Notes: a model not told the origin generated them from the letters alone. A stretch of 40,828 nucleotides of DNA from an uncultured Pelagibacteraceae bacterium (GCA_902560565.1 CACEMG010000009.1:1-40828), one strand, 5' to 3'. Shown: positions 26,568-36,312, counted from the stretch's first letter. Numbers and translations: made by a program.

Positions 26568-27025
26568 TGAAAGTAATACTTTTAGAAAATATTCAGAAAC
26601 TAGGATCAATTGGTGAAATTATAGATGTAAAAAGAGGCTATGCTAGAAATTTTTTAATATCAAAAAAAAAAGCATTATTCGCATCTAAGGAGAATATTAA
26701 AGAAGTTGATAAAATTAAAACAGAACTAAGTAAAAAAGACATGGAAAAAAAGAAGGCTGCAAAAGAAATTTCCGAAAAACTTAAGAATAGACAACTTACG
26801 ATAAAAAAACTAAGCACAGAAAATAAAGAATTGTATGGTTCTGTAAAACCAACTGAAATATCTAAAATTATTCTAGAGGAAGATAAATTGGAAATAAAAC
26901 CTTCAATGATTCAACTAAAAGATGATATTAAAACTCTTGGAAATTTTAAAGCTACAATAGATCTCCATGCAGAAGTTCAAGTTCAAATTAAAATACAAGT
27001 TATAGCAGCTGAAACAATTCAATAA
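26567..27025 (+). CDS. rplI: 50S ribosomal protein bL9
   Basis: Large-subunit protein of the L1-stalk region, with an N-terminal globular domain, a long connecting helix and a C-terminal domain. The 152 residues start [31 protein letters not shown] in family style (N-terminal domain 1-50), then a Lys/Glu-rich helix (about 45-85) and a C-terminal domain with LYGSVKPTEIS and KTLGNFKATIDLH. It is last of the ribosomal triplet and is followed by dnaB after 70 bases. Confidence 0.95.
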   Translation: MKVILLENIQKLGSIGEIIDVKRGYARNFLISKKKALFASKENIKEVDKIKTELSKKDMEKKKAAKEISEKLKNRQLTIKKLSTENKELYGSVKPTEISKIILEEDKLEIKPSMIQLKDDIKTLGNFKATIDLHAEVQVQIKIQVIAAETIQ

Positions 27026-27058
27026 TTATACAATATTATCCCCATAAGATTATTTTGA

Positions 27059-27064
27059 TATAAT
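27059..27064 (+). promoter_or_regulatory. possible -10 element for dnaB
   Basis: TATAAT lies 31 bases before the dnaB ATG in the 70-base rplI-dnaB gap. No good -35 is visible (TTATCC at the expected spacing), so dnaB may equally be transcribed from the ribosomal operon. Confidence 0.3.
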
Positions 27065-27095
27065 TTTTTATCTTAATAATTATATTGATAATTAA

Positions 27096-28511
27096 ATGGA
27101 TAAAAACTTTTCAGTAATAAAAAATAATTTTAAAGAACTTCCAAATAACATAGAAGCTGAACAATCTGTAATTGGATCAATATTACTTTCAAATGAAATT
27201 TTTGATGAAATTAATACAATAATTTCAAGCAAAAACTTTTATGATCCTATGCACCAAAAGATTTTTTCTGCAATCGAAAACTTAATTTTTAAAGGGATGC
27301 TAGCTAACCCAATTACTTTAAAAAATTATTTTGAAAATGAAAAAGATGAAATTAATGTACCTGAGTACTTGGTAAAAATTACAAAATTCTCCTCTTCTGC
27401 AAGGCAAGCTATTGAATATTCAAAAATAATTTATGATATGTTTGTAAGAAGAGAATTAATTAAAATATCTGAAACAACAATAGATGTAGCAAAATTAAAT
27501 GATTTAAATATAAGTGGTCAGTCAATTATAGAAAATTCTGAAAAATTATTATTTGATTTAGCTGAAAAAGGATCTTTCAATTCTTCAATAATAAAATTTG
27601 ATGATGCAGTGAAATTGACAATTGAGATGGCATCAAATGCATATAAAAATGAAGAAGGAATTGTAGGAGTACCAACTGGATTACGTGATCTAGATGACAG
27701 ACTTGGAGGGCTTCATCAATCTGATTTAGTTATAATTGCTGGAAGACCATCAATGGGTAAAACCGCCCTAGCTACAAACATTGCTTTTAATGCGGCAACA
27801 AAAATTCAAGAGAATAAAAAAAGATCAACTGTTGCTTTTTTTTCATTAGAAATGTCATCCGAACAACTATCAACTAGAATTTTAGCTGAGCAGGCAAGAA
27901 TTAAATCTAACGATATAAGAAGAGGAAAAATTTCAGATGAACAGTTCGATAAATTTATTGAGACCTCAAAAAATATTTCTGAACTACCATTGTTTATAGA
28001 TGAAACCCCAGCAATTAGTATTGCCGCTCTGAGTAATAGAGCAAGAAGAATCAAGAGAATATACGGACTTGATTTAATTGTGATTGATTACATTCAATTA
28101 ATGAGGGCCGTAAATACTAAGGATGGTAGAGTTCAAGAAATTTCTGAAATCACTCAAGGATTAAAAGCTCTTGCAAAAGAGCTATCAGTACCAGTTTTGG
28201 CATTATCACAATTATCTAGAGCGGTTGAACAACGAGATGATAAAAAACCACAACTCTCAGATTTAAGAGAGTCTGGATCTATTGAGCAAGACGCTGATGT
28301 TGTAATGTTTGTATACAGAGAAGCTTATTATCTTGAGAGAAAAGAGCCCAGGCCAGCTTCAGTAGAACATGCGGAATGGCAAGCAAAGATGAATGAGGTA
28401 TCAAATTTAGCTGAAATTATAATCGGTAAACAAAGACATGGTCCAACAGGTAATGTATTGCTAGAATTTGAAGCAATGTTTACTAAATTTAGAGATACTC
28501 AAAATAGTTAA
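27096..28511 (+). CDS. dnaB: replicative DNA helicase DnaB
   Basis: Hexameric 5'-3' helicase at the replication fork. The 471 residues comprise the N-terminal primase-interacting domain (about 15-120, starting LPNNIEAEQSVIGSIL), a linker, and the RecA-like C-terminal domain with Walker A AGRPSMGKT (215-223), FFSLEMSSEQL, Walker B LDLIVIDYIQLM, the ALSQLSRAVEQR segment, and DLRESGSIEQDADVVMFVYR. No intein or insertion is present. In alphaproteobacteria it normally precedes alr and radA; here an RND exporter follows. Confidence 0.97.
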   Translation: MDKNFSVIKNNFKELPNNIEAEQSVIGSILLSNEIFDEINTIISSKNFYDPMHQKIFSAIENLIFKGMLANPITLKNYFENEKDEINVPEYLVKITKFSSSARQAIEYSKIIYDMFVRRELIKISETTIDVAKLNDLNISGQSIIENSEKLLFDLAEKGSFNSSIIKFDDAVKLTIEMASNAYKNEEGIVGVPTGLRDLDDRLGGLHQSDLVIIAGRPSMGKTALATNIAFNAATKIQENKKRSTVAFFSLEMSSEQLSTRILAEQARIKSNDIRRGKISDEQFDKFIETSKNISELPLFIDETPAISIAALSNRARRIKRIYGLDLIVIDYIQLMRAVNTKDGRVQEISEITQGLKALAKELSVPVLALSQLSRAVEQRDDKKPQLSDLRESGSIEQDADVVMFVYREAYYLERKEPRPASVEHAEWQAKMNEVSNLAEIIIGKQRHGPTGNVLLEFEAMFTKFRDTQNS

Positions 28512-28534
28512 ATTAAATTATATATAACTTAGAG

Positions 28535-30916
28535 ATGTTATCAAAGTTATATAAAAATTTAATCCTTAATAATCCTAAGTCTGTTTTCATATTATTAATA
28601 ATAACATTAATTAGTTTTGGCTATTTTTCGAAAGAATTCAAACTTGATGCTTCATCAGATACATTATTAATTGAAGGAGACCCAGATTTAGAATATTTAC
28701 GAGAAGTAACAGACAGATATGGTGCTAAAGATTTTTTGGTTTTAACTTACACCCCAAAAGACCCTATCACAAACAATAGCTCCATAAATAATCTACTGAG
28801 TCTAAAATTTAAATTACAAAGTTTAAGCTGGGTTCATAGTGTAATTACTGTCCTAGATGTTCCGTTATTAAACAATTCAGATAAGCCATTAAAAGATAGG
28901 TTAAACAATTTTGTTACACTAAAAGATGATGATGTTGATAAAATAAGAGGTTTTAATGAAATTTTGAACAGTCCTGTTTTCAGAAACTTTGTAATTAGTG
29001 AAGATGGAAAAACAACTGGTATAATTATAAATATTAAAAAAGACGATGTATTAAGTAAATTAAAAGATAAAAAAGCCGTAGAAAATTATAAAGAAAAACT
29101 AAAAAAACAAAATCATCAAAATATAATTGAAATAAGAAAAATAATTCAAAATTACAAACAAGATGCAAATATTTTTCTTGGTGGAATACCAATGATAGCT
29201 GATGACATGATGACTTTTATAAAAAATGATATTGTAGTTTTTGGAGTTGGTGTATTGCTTTTTATTATTGGAACTTTATGGTTTGTATTTAGAAAGCTTA
29301 TTTGGATTATCGTACCAATAAGTAGCTGTTTTTTCTCAGTTTTAATCATGACAGGACTTCTTGGAATACTAAATTGGAAAGTGACTGTAATATCTTCAAA
29401 CTTTATTGCGCTTATGCTTATTTTAACGATGGCTATGAATATTCATATGAGTACTAGATTTCTTCAAATTAAAAAAAAATTTCCTAATTTTAATAATTTC
29501 GAAATTTTAAACAAGACAACTGGGAAAATGTTTTGGCCAATACTTTACACGGTTTTAACCACTATATGCGCTTTTTTATCTTTGGTTTTTAGTGAAATAA
29601 AACCAATTATTGACTTTGGTTGGATGATGACTTTAGGTTTAGTGACATCTTTTATTATAACATTTACTCTTCTACCTACGTTACTTAATTTTATTTCTGA
29701 AAATAAAGTGGAATTAAAAGATCAAAAAGATTCTAAAGTAACTTCTATTTTGGGAGATATGGCTATAAATAAAAAAAAAATAATTTTTTCTACAACAATT
29801 GTAATAATCTTTCTAAGTCTTTTCGGCATCACAAGGCTGGAAGTAGAAAATAGTTTTATTAATTATTTTAATAAAAAAACAGAAATTTACAAAGGAATGA
29901 AATTAATAGATGACAAGCTTGGAGGCACAACTCCCTTAGATGTAATAGTGAAATTTGGTGAGACAGAAAAATCAAATGATAATGATGAAGATGATTTTGA
30001 GGACTGGGGTGATGATGACCAAAATGTAGAGAAGTATTGGTTCACAAGGGATAAAATAGATAAAATTGACAAAATTCATGATTATTTAGATAGTCTACCT
30101 GCTGTTGGAAAGGTTTTATCTTTTGCATCTATTATTGAAGTTGCCACTCAATTAAATAATAACAAGCCATTAGGTACACTTGAAATGGGAGTTTTATATA
30201 CCAAAATCCCAGAAACTATTAAAAAAGAGATTATTGATCCTTACATATCTATTAAAGATAATGAAGCAAGAATAAGCCTAAGAGTTAAGGACTCTTTACC
30301 TGATTTAAGAAGAAATGATTTAATTAATCAGATAAATTTTGATTTACAAAATAAACTTAATTTAAAGGAAGAAGAATTCAAATTAGCTGGTGTATTAATA
30401 CTTTTTAATAATTTACTTCAAAGTTTATTTAAATCTCAAATTTTAACACTTGGTTTTGTAATGATTGGAATTTTTGCGATGTTTTTAATTTTATTTAGAA
30501 ATTTAAAAATTTCTATTCTAGGTGTTGTTCCAAATTTTATTGCTGCTTTTTTTATTTTAGGTATCATTGGAATAATGGGTATTCCACTTGATATGATGAC
30601 TATTACTATTGCGGCAATTACAATTGGAATAGCGGTAGATAACAGTATCCACTATATTTATAGATTTAAAGAGGAATTTGCTGAATTAAAAGATTATAAA
30701 AAAACAATAAAACTTTGTCACTCTACGGTGGGTGTCGCAATTTTGAATACCTCGATTACTATAGTCTTTGGTTTCTCAATACTTGTGTTCTCAAATTTTA
30801 TTCCCACAATCTATTTTGGGATATTTACTGGGATTGCAATGCTTTTGGCTATGATTTCAGTTCTTACGCTTTTACCATCATTAATTTTAGTCACAAAACC
30901 ATTTGATGATAAATAA
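28535..30916 (+). CDS. RND-superfamily exporter (MMPL/Patched-like)
   Basis: Integral membrane protein of 793 residues with the RND plan: one N-terminal membrane segment (about 15-32), a first periplasmic domain (about 35-225), a bundle of about five segments (about 228-385), another near residue 410, a second periplasmic domain (about 430-625), and a final bundle (about 630-785). An unusual acidic stretch (NDNDEDDFEDWGDDDQN, about 486-502) sits in the second periplasmic domain. TIAAITIGIAVDNSIHYIYR near residue 700 is the charged-residue membrane motif of COG1033-type exporters. It is neither AcrB-sized nor accompanied by an adaptor gene. The substrate is unknown; related proteins move lipids, hopanoids or sterol-like molecules. 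It lies between dnaB and cvpA, where alr and radA stand elsewhere. Confidence 0.82.
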   Translation: MLSKLYKNLILNNPKSVFILLIITLISFGYFSKEFKLDASSDTLLIEGDPDLEYLREVTDRYGAKDFLVLTYTPKDPITNNSSINNLLSLKFKLQSLSWVHSVITVLDVPLLNNSDKPLKDRLNNFVTLKDDDVDKIRGFNEILNSPVFRNFVISEDGKTTGIIINIKKDDVLSKLKDKKAVENYKEKLKKQNHQNIIEIRKIIQNYKQDANIFLGGIPMIADDMMTFIKNDIVVFGVGVLLFIIGTLWFVFRKLIWIIVPISSCFFSVLIMTGLLGILNWKVTVISSNFIALMLILTMAMNIHMSTRFLQIKKKFPNFNNFEILNKTTGKMFWPILYTVLTTICAFLSLVFSEIKPIIDFGWMMTLGLVTSFIITFTLLPTLLNFISENKVELKDQKDSKVTSILGDMAINKKKIIFSTTIVIIFLSLFGITRLEVENSFINYFNKKTEIYKGMKLIDDKLGGTTPLDVIVKFGETEKSNDNDEDDFEDWGDDDQNVEKYWFTRDKIDKIDKIHDYLDSLPAVGKVLSFASIIEVATQLNNNKPLGTLEMGVLYTKIPETIKKEIIDPYISIKDNEARISLRVKDSLPDLRRNDLINQINFDLQNKLNLKEEEFKLAGVLILFNNLLQSLFKSQILTLGFVMIGIFAMFLILFRNLKISILGVVPNFIAAFFILGIIGIMGIPLDMMTITIAAITIGIAVDNSIHYIYRFKEEFAELKDYKKTIKLCHSTVGVAILNTSITIVFGFSILVFSNFIPTIYFGIFTGIAMLLAMISVLTLLPSLILVTKPFDDK

Positions 30917-30924
30917 TTTATTTA

Positions 30925-31467
30925 ATGGAATTTATTAAGAATATTTTTAATGAAATATCGGTTTTTGATTTAATATATATTATTATTACAATTCTTTATT
31001 TAATTCGCTGTTCTATTAAGGGATTTGTATTAAGTTTACTATCTGCTGCAAAGTGGCTTTTAGCTTATGTTTTAACTTTAATCATATTCCCAAATGCCAA
31101 ACCTTATGTTAAAGGCATTATAGACAATGAATATGTTTTAGATATTCTTTTAGGAATTTCGTTATTTGTCGTAATTATTTTTTTTATTCTTTTAATTAAT
31201 AAAGGTATCAAAAGAACTGTTAAGTATACTGGCATGGGAAAAATTGATACTTTTTTTGGTTTTTTATTTGGATTCGTTAAAGCGTATATTGTTTGTGTTT
31301 GTTTATTTGCTACTACAGATATTGTGTATAATTCTGAAAAATGGCCATTAGATATTAAGAAATCATTTACCTTTTCATATGTTGAAAAAGGTAGTAATTA
31401 TCTAATAAAAGAATTTCCAAGCAAAAAAGAATATGAAGATGCTAAAGAAAAAGTTTCAGATATATGA
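30925..31467 (+). CDS. cvpA: CvpA family membrane protein
   Basis: Small inner-membrane protein of the colicin V production family; its role in most bacteria is unclear, but it is frequently linked to purF. The 180 residues contain about four membrane segments (near 14-32, 38-56, 68-90 and 107-127). Family marks are FDLIYIIITILYLIRCSIKGF near the N-terminus and GMGKIDTFFGFLFGFVKAY before the last segment. It starts 8 bases after the RND gene and overlaps purF by 35 bases. Confidence 0.9.
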   Translation: MEFIKNIFNEISVFDLIYIIITILYLIRCSIKGFVLSLLSAAKWLLAYVLTLIIFPNAKPYVKGIIDNEYVLDILLGISLFVVIIFFILLINKGIKRTVKYTGMGKIDTFFGFLFGFVKAYIVCVCLFATTDIVYNSEKWPLDIKKSFTFSYVEKGSNYLIKEFPSKKEYEDAKEKVSDI

Positions 31468-32902
31468 CCCAAAATTAAAAGAGGAATGTGCTGTTTTTGG
31501 AATTAGTGATAATTCAGACGCTTCAACTCTTGCAGCTTTAGGATTACATGCGCTTCAACATAGAGGTCAAGAAGGGTGTGGAATTGTATCTTTTGATGGA
31601 AAAAAATATCATTCAGAGAAACGATTTGGTTTAGTAGGAGATAATTTTAGTAAAGAAAAAGTTATAAAAACTTTGCCTGGAAGATTTGCAATTGGTCATA
31701 ATAGATATTCTACTACAGGAGGAACAACATTAAGAAATATACAGCCTTTCTTTGCAGACACTAATGCAGGAGGTATCGGTGTTTCGCATAACGGAAATCT
31801 TACAAATGCAATTAAATTAAGAACAAAAATGGTTGAGGAAGGTTCAATTTTTTATACAACATCTGATACTGAAACAATCGTAAAACTTATTGCACGATCA
31901 AAAAGATCAAAAACTGTAGATAGAGTAATTGATGCGTTATTTCAAATCCAAGGAGGATATGCTTTAGTTGTTTTAACACAAAACATTTTAATAGGAGCAA
32001 GAGATCCATTTGGAATTAGACCCTTGGTTATAGGTAAATTAAAAAGCTCTTATGTTTTAGCATCTGAAACTTGTGCTCTAGATATTATTGGAGCAAAATA
32101 TATTAGAGATGTTGAGAACGGAGAAATAGTGTGTATTGAAGATGGTAAATTACAAAGTATTAAACCTTTTCCTCAAAAAAAAATTAGACCATGTGTATTT
32201 GAATACATTTATTTTTCAAGACCAGATAGTATCTTAAACGGTAAAACTGCTTATGAATATAGAAAAAATTTTGGTGCAGAATTAGCAAAGGAAGAAAAGA
32301 TTGATGCAGATCTAGTTGTACCAGTACCAGACTCAGGTAATGCAGCAGCACTAGGTTATGCACAACAAAAAAAAATTAACTTTGATCTAGGTTTAATTAG
32401 AAATCACTATGTAGGAAGAACATTTATCGAACCATCACAAAAAATTAGAAGTTTAGGTGTAAAATTAAAATTAAATGCAAATCACTCCGTAATAAAAGAT
32501 AAAAAAATTATTTTAGTTGATGACTCTCTTGTAAGAGGTACAACGTCCTCAAAAATAGTAAAAATGCTCTATGATGCGGGAGCAAAAGAAGTCCATCTTA
32601 GAATAGCCAGCCCAGAAATAAAATTTCCTGATTTTTATGGGGTTGATATGCCAACTAAAAAAGAACTTTTAGCTGCGAATAAAAGTGTGGAAGAAATAAG
32701 AGAAATAATTTCAGCAAGATCATTGAGATTTCTAAGTATTGATGGGTTGTATAAAGCGATGGGGTTTGAAAATAGAAATGATAATTATCCTCAATTAACA
32801 GATCATTACTTTACAGGTGATTACCCTGTTAAAATTATTGATGAATTGGGAGAGGACAAAGTCACACAATTATCTTTATTGAGCACAGGATCAAACAACT
32901 AA
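31433..32902 (+). CDS. purF: amidophosphoribosyltransferase
   Basis: First committed step of purine synthesis: PRPP plus glutamine to phosphoribosylamine. The 489 residues have a short propeptide before the N-terminal nucleophile Cys19 (EECAVFGI), which becomes residue 1 after cleavage, a glutaminase domain with HNRYSTTGG and SHNGNLTN, and a phosphoribosyltransferase domain with the PRPP motif LVDDSLVRGTTS (361-372). The set of iron-sulfur cysteines of the Bacillus-type enzyme is not seen. The start at 31433 lies 35 bases inside cvpA; an ATG two codons later is equally possible. The stop joins the HD-domain gene as TAATG. Confidence 0.96.
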   Translation: MKMLKKKFQIYDPKLKEECAVFGISDNSDASTLAALGLHALQHRGQEGCGIVSFDGKKYHSEKRFGLVGDNFSKEKVIKTLPGRFAIGHNRYSTTGGTTLRNIQPFFADTNAGGIGVSHNGNLTNAIKLRTKMVEEGSIFYTTSDTETIVKLIARSKRSKTVDRVIDALFQIQGGYALVVLTQNILIGARDPFGIRPLVIGKLKSSYVLASETCALDIIGAKYIRDVENGEIVCIEDGKLQSIKPFPQKKIRPCVFEYIYFSRPDSILNGKTAYEYRKNFGAELAKEEKIDADLVVPVPDSGNAAALGYAQQKKINFDLGLIRNHYVGRTFIEPSQKIRSLGVKLKLNANHSVIKDKKIILVDDSLVRGTTSSKIVKMLYDAGAKEVHLRIASPEIKFPDFYGVDMPTKKELLAANKSVEEIREIISARSLRFLSIDGLYKAMGFENRNDNYPQLTDHYFTGDYPVKIIDELGEDKVTQLSLLSTGSNN

Positions 32903-33459
32903 TGAAAAAAGTAAGTTTCACAGAGATGAAAAAAGGAACAAAAGATGATTATCTATTATTAGATAAACATGAAAAAGATTACGCAAGTAAGACTGCAGAA
33001 AGAATTTTAAAGTTTATGTCAGGTTTAACTGATACTTTAGAGGGATATAAAGTTTCTAGATTAGAACACTCTCTTCAAAGTGCTACTAGAGCATTAAAGG
33101 CAGGAGAAAGTGAAGAAATGATTGTTGCTACTCTTCTCCATGACATAGGAGATGAGCTCGCTCCCATGAATCATTCTGAATATGCTGCATCAGTGCTTAA
33201 ACCATATGTCTCTGAAAAAACTCATTGGATTATCGAAAAGCACGGTGAATTTCAAACTTACTATTATGCTCATCACCTTGGAGGAGATAGAAATAAAAGA
33301 GATAAATATAAAAATCATAAGTACTATCAAGCATGCATTGATTTTTGTGAAAAATATGATCAAGCATCATTTGATCCAAATTATAAGTCTCTACCATTAA
33401 GTAAATTTGAACCAATGGTCAAAAGAATTTTTTCAAGAAAGCCTTATAGTAATTCTTAG
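32902..33459 (+). CDS. HD-domain protein, MIOX/PhnZ-like metal pattern
   Basis: Not recognised as a named enzyme. The 185 residues carry a complete HD-type metal site: His56 (SRLEHSLQSA), His80-Asp81 (LLHDIGD), His91 (NHSEYAA), His114 (IEKHGE) and Asp153 (EKYDQ). The segment EGYKVSRLEHSLQSA, with EEMIVATLLHDIGD after it, resembles the predicted HD phosphohydrolase group (COG4341) and the di-iron oxygenase PhnZ more than nucleotide HD hydrolases. The spacing of four or more histidines with a final Asp would allow a two-metal centre. It joins purF by TAATG and precedes the YyaL gene by 9 bases, so it is co-transcribed with purine synthesis. Hydrolase versus oxygenase is undecided. Confidence 0.7.
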   Translation: MKKVSFTEMKKGTKDDYLLLDKHEKDYASKTAERILKFMSGLTDTLEGYKVSRLEHSLQSATRALKAGESEEMIVATLLHDIGDELAPMNHSEYAASVLKPYVSEKTHWIIEKHGEFQTYYYAHHLGGDRNKRDKYKNHKYYQACIDFCEKYDQASFDPNYKSLPLSKFEPMVKRIFSRKPYSNS

Positions 33460-33468
33460 GATTAAGTT

Positions 33469-35418
33469 TTGGTTAATCTACTTAAAAACGAAAAAAGTCC
33501 ATACCTTAAGCAACACGAAAATAATCCAGTAAATTGGATGCCGTGGAATAAAGAAACGCTTAAATTAGCAAAAGTTGAAAAAAAACCAATATTTTTAAGT
33601 GTTGGATATGCCAGTTGCCATTGGTGTCATGTGATGGCACATGAGAGTTTTGAAGATGAAACAACTGCTAAAATATTAAATGAAAAATTTATTAATATAA
33701 AAGTTGATAGGGAAGAAAGGCCTGACTTAGATTATATATTTCAAAGATGTTTAGGTATTCTAACTGGCACTCAAGGTGGGTGGCCCCTGTCAATGTTTTT
33801 AGATGAGAATGCAGTACCTTTTACAGGGGGCACATATTTTCCACCGAAAGAAATGCACGGTAGGCCAAGTTTTACAAAAGTTTTAGAGAACGTTTCAAAA
33901 GTTTACGAAGAAAATAGAGAAAAAATTATTTCCCAAGTTGAACAAATTAAAATGGTCTTTAATGAAATTAATTCAAAAAATGCTGTGCTTAACCAGGATC
34001 TAGAGCCTTTTGCAGAAAAAATTTTACAATATATGGACAATGATAATGGTGGGTTTAAAGGTGCACCTAAGTTTCCTCAGTTTTATGTTTTTGATACGAT
34101 ATTTTATTTCTATTTGAAAAACAAAAAAAAGAAATTTTATGAGGCAACAGAGAAACTTTTAAAAAATATTTGTTCTAAAGGAATTTATGATCATTTGGGG
34201 GGTGGTATTTCAAGGTATACTGTTGATGATAAATGGGTAGTCCCGCATTTTGAAAAGATGCTTTATGATAATATTTTGTTTGTTAGACTTTTGAATTTTT
34301 ATATTGAAAATACTAAAAATAAATATTTTAGATCCAAATTAGTACAAAGTATAAACTTTATACATAAAGAATTTAATAATAAAGATAATTTGTTAGGTTC
34401 AGCATACGATGCTGACAGTGAAGGTGTTGAGGGTAAATATTATATTTGGAAGTACCAAGATATTAAAAATATTTTAAAGGAAAAGTTTGAATTATTTAAT
34501 AAGAAATATGAAATATCTGAAGAAGGTAATTTCGAAGGAAATAATATTCTGGTTGAAAGATCAGGAGTCGTATTAAATGATACTGAATTAGAGGCAATTA
34601 AAGAGATAGAGAATAAACTTTTAGAGGAAAGAAACAAAAGAGTAAAACCGCTTTTTGATCACAAAACTCAAACAGATTTAAACAGTTATTGGATATACAC
34701 TATTATACATTCCTCAATAGTCCTAGAAAATAAAGAAATTTTTAAAATAGCTATGAGTTATCTTAATAAGATCCAAAACGTTTTAAAGGATAACTTGTTT
34801 CATTGTTATGACAAAAAAAGAGAGGAAATTGATGTTTTCTTAGAGGATTACGTTTATTTCAGTTTATTGCTAGTTAGCGTTTATGAAATCTCAAATGATA
34901 AAAAATCATTAGATCAATGTTGTATATTATTGAAAAAAGCATGGGAGCTTTTTTATAATGATGAAAACCAAGTCTTACAAAAAAATATAAAAAAATCGAA
35001 TGATTTATTTGTTCAACCTATTGATCTAATAGATAACAATATACAAAATGGAAATAGTATATTTTTACTAGTTTGTAATAAACTTTTTAATATTACTGAA
35101 GAAATTTCATGGAAAAATAAAATTGATATTCTTAAAAAATCATTTCACTCATCTATTAATAATGCTTACTCTCAAATGTTTAGTTATATAAAAATTTTAG
35201 ATATTTGTAATGATAATATAACTTTCACTTTTTTTGGAAATGATAAAAATTTTGAGGATATTAAAAATAGATTGCTTAAAATATACTTTGAAAAGGCAAC
35301 TTTTATTCACAAGGATAGTGCTGAAAGTTTTATTTTGATTTGTAAAAATCAAACCTGTTCAGAAAAACTCAAATCATCAGAACAGGTGGAAGAATATATA
35401 AATGCAAAATCTATCTGA
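33469..35418 (+). CDS. YyaL/SSP411-type thioredoxin-fold protein (DUF255)
   Basis: Family of unknown biochemical role combining an N-terminal thioredoxin-like domain with an (alpha/alpha)6 glycosidase-like barrel; the human relative is SPATA20. The 649 residues begin NLLKNEKSPYLKQHENNPVNW, the family hallmark, with CHWC (Cys50 and Cys53) in the thioredoxin site, then DREERPDLD, QGGWPLSMFLD, FTGGTYFPP, the barrel block DHLGGGISRYTVDDKW and the SAYDADSEGVEGKYYIW motif. The start is TTG at 33469: an in-frame TAA lies just upstream, and the family N-terminus begins immediately after. It overlaps the following DMT gene by 17 bases. Confidence 0.88.
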   Translation: MVNLLKNEKSPYLKQHENNPVNWMPWNKETLKLAKVEKKPIFLSVGYASCHWCHVMAHESFEDETTAKILNEKFINIKVDREERPDLDYIFQRCLGILTGTQGGWPLSMFLDENAVPFTGGTYFPPKEMHGRPSFTKVLENVSKVYEENREKIISQVEQIKMVFNEINSKNAVLNQDLEPFAEKILQYMDNDNGGFKGAPKFPQFYVFDTIFYFYLKNKKKKFYEATEKLLKNICSKGIYDHLGGGISRYTVDDKWVVPHFEKMLYDNILFVRLLNFYIENTKNKYFRSKLVQSINFIHKEFNNKDNLLGSAYDADSEGVEGKYYIWKYQDIKNILKEKFELFNKKYEISEEGNFEGNNILVERSGVVLNDTELEAIKEIENKLLEERNKRVKPLFDHKTQTDLNSYWIYTIIHSSIVLENKEIFKIAMSYLNKIQNVLKDNLFHCYDKKREEIDVFLEDYVYFSLLLVSVYEISNDKKSLDQCCILLKKAWELFYNDENQVLQKNIKKSNDLFVQPIDLIDNNIQNGNSIFLLVCNKLFNITEEISWKNKIDILKKSFHSSINNAYSQMFSYIKILDICNDNITFTFFGNDKNFEDIKNRLLKIYFEKATFIHKDSAESFILICKNQTCSEKLKSSEQVEEYINAKSI

Positions 35419-36262
35419 TCAAAAAAAGGGTTCTTTATTAGCTTTTATTGGTGTTTTATTTATTACACCAGACTCTCTACTTATAAGATTAAGCAACATA
35501 GAAACATGGGGATTATTATTTTACAGAGGTTTTATCCCATTCATTGTTGTTCTTTTTGGATTAATTTTATTTTATAAAACAAATTTTTTTAAGGCTTTAA
35601 TTAATATTGGGTATGCTGGAATATTTTATGCGATAAGTTTTTCTGTATGCAATGTTACTTTTATTATTTCTATTCAAAATACAAGTGTAGCTAACACTCT
35701 TATAATGGTAGCTATGGCTCCAATGCTTTCTGCTTTCCTTGGAGCTTTATTTTTAAAAGAAGCTCCAGATAAGAAAACTTGGTTAGCAATAATAATTACT
35801 TTTTTATCAGTGACATTTATCTTTTACGACTCAGTAAAGTTAGGAAATATTTTGGGTGATGTATTTGGGTTTATAACAGCTCTTGGTCTTGCAATAAATG
35901 CAAACCTTGCAAGGTACGCCAAAAATAGAGATTTAGTACCTGCGGCTGTAATTGGAAAACTTGGTACTGCAGCTTTTGCATTTATATTTGTAAAAAATTT
36001 CAATCTAGTTGACTCAGATATTATTATAGTTCCATTAATGTGTGTTTTATGTGTTGCTATACCGTTTGTACTCGTGACTATTGCTCCAAGATTTATTACA
36101 GCTGCAGAAGTAAATTTGTTTTTCTTATTAGAAGTAATAATTGGTCCAATATGGGTTTGGATGGTTATAAGTGAAAGACCTAGTCTGGAAACAATAATTG
36201 GTGGAATTATAATAATTATTACAATTGCAATACACTCTTTTCTAGCCTTAAAAAAAACATAA
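35402..36262 (+). CDS. EamA/DMT-superfamily permease
   Basis: Probable 10-segment inner-membrane exporter of a small metabolite. The 286 residues consist of two EamA repeats: residues about 8-140 (SLLAFIGVLFITPDSLLIR at the start) and about 148-284, ending in the typical TAAEVNLFFLLEVIIGPIWVW and GGIIIIITIAIHS block. The substrate cannot be read from sequence; relatives move amino acids, purines or quaternary amines. It overlaps the YyaL gene by 17 bases and is followed, 50 bases on, by an MFS gene. A related DMT permease lies at 39855-40760 on the other strand. Confidence 0.87.
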   Translation: MQNLSDQKKGSLLAFIGVLFITPDSLLIRLSNIETWGLLFYRGFIPFIVVLFGLILFYKTNFFKALINIGYAGIFYAISFSVCNVTFIISIQNTSVANTLIMVAMAPMLSAFLGALFLKEAPDKKTWLAIIITFLSVTFIFYDSVKLGNILGDVFGFITALGLAINANLARYAKNRDLVPAAVIGKLGTAAFAFIFVKNFNLVDSDIIIVPLMCVLCVAIPFVLVTIAPRFITAAEVNLFFLLEVIIGPIWVWMVISERPSLETIIGGIIIIITIAIHSFLALKKT

Positions 36263-36312
36263 ATTGAAATTAACTACTTGCTTTTTTAAATAAAAAGAAT
36301 ACTCACGCTGAA

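Noticed and set aside
36263..36312. Terminator between the DMT and MFS genes
   Set aside because: The only hairpin is an all A-U stem followed by mixed sequence, not a U-tract.
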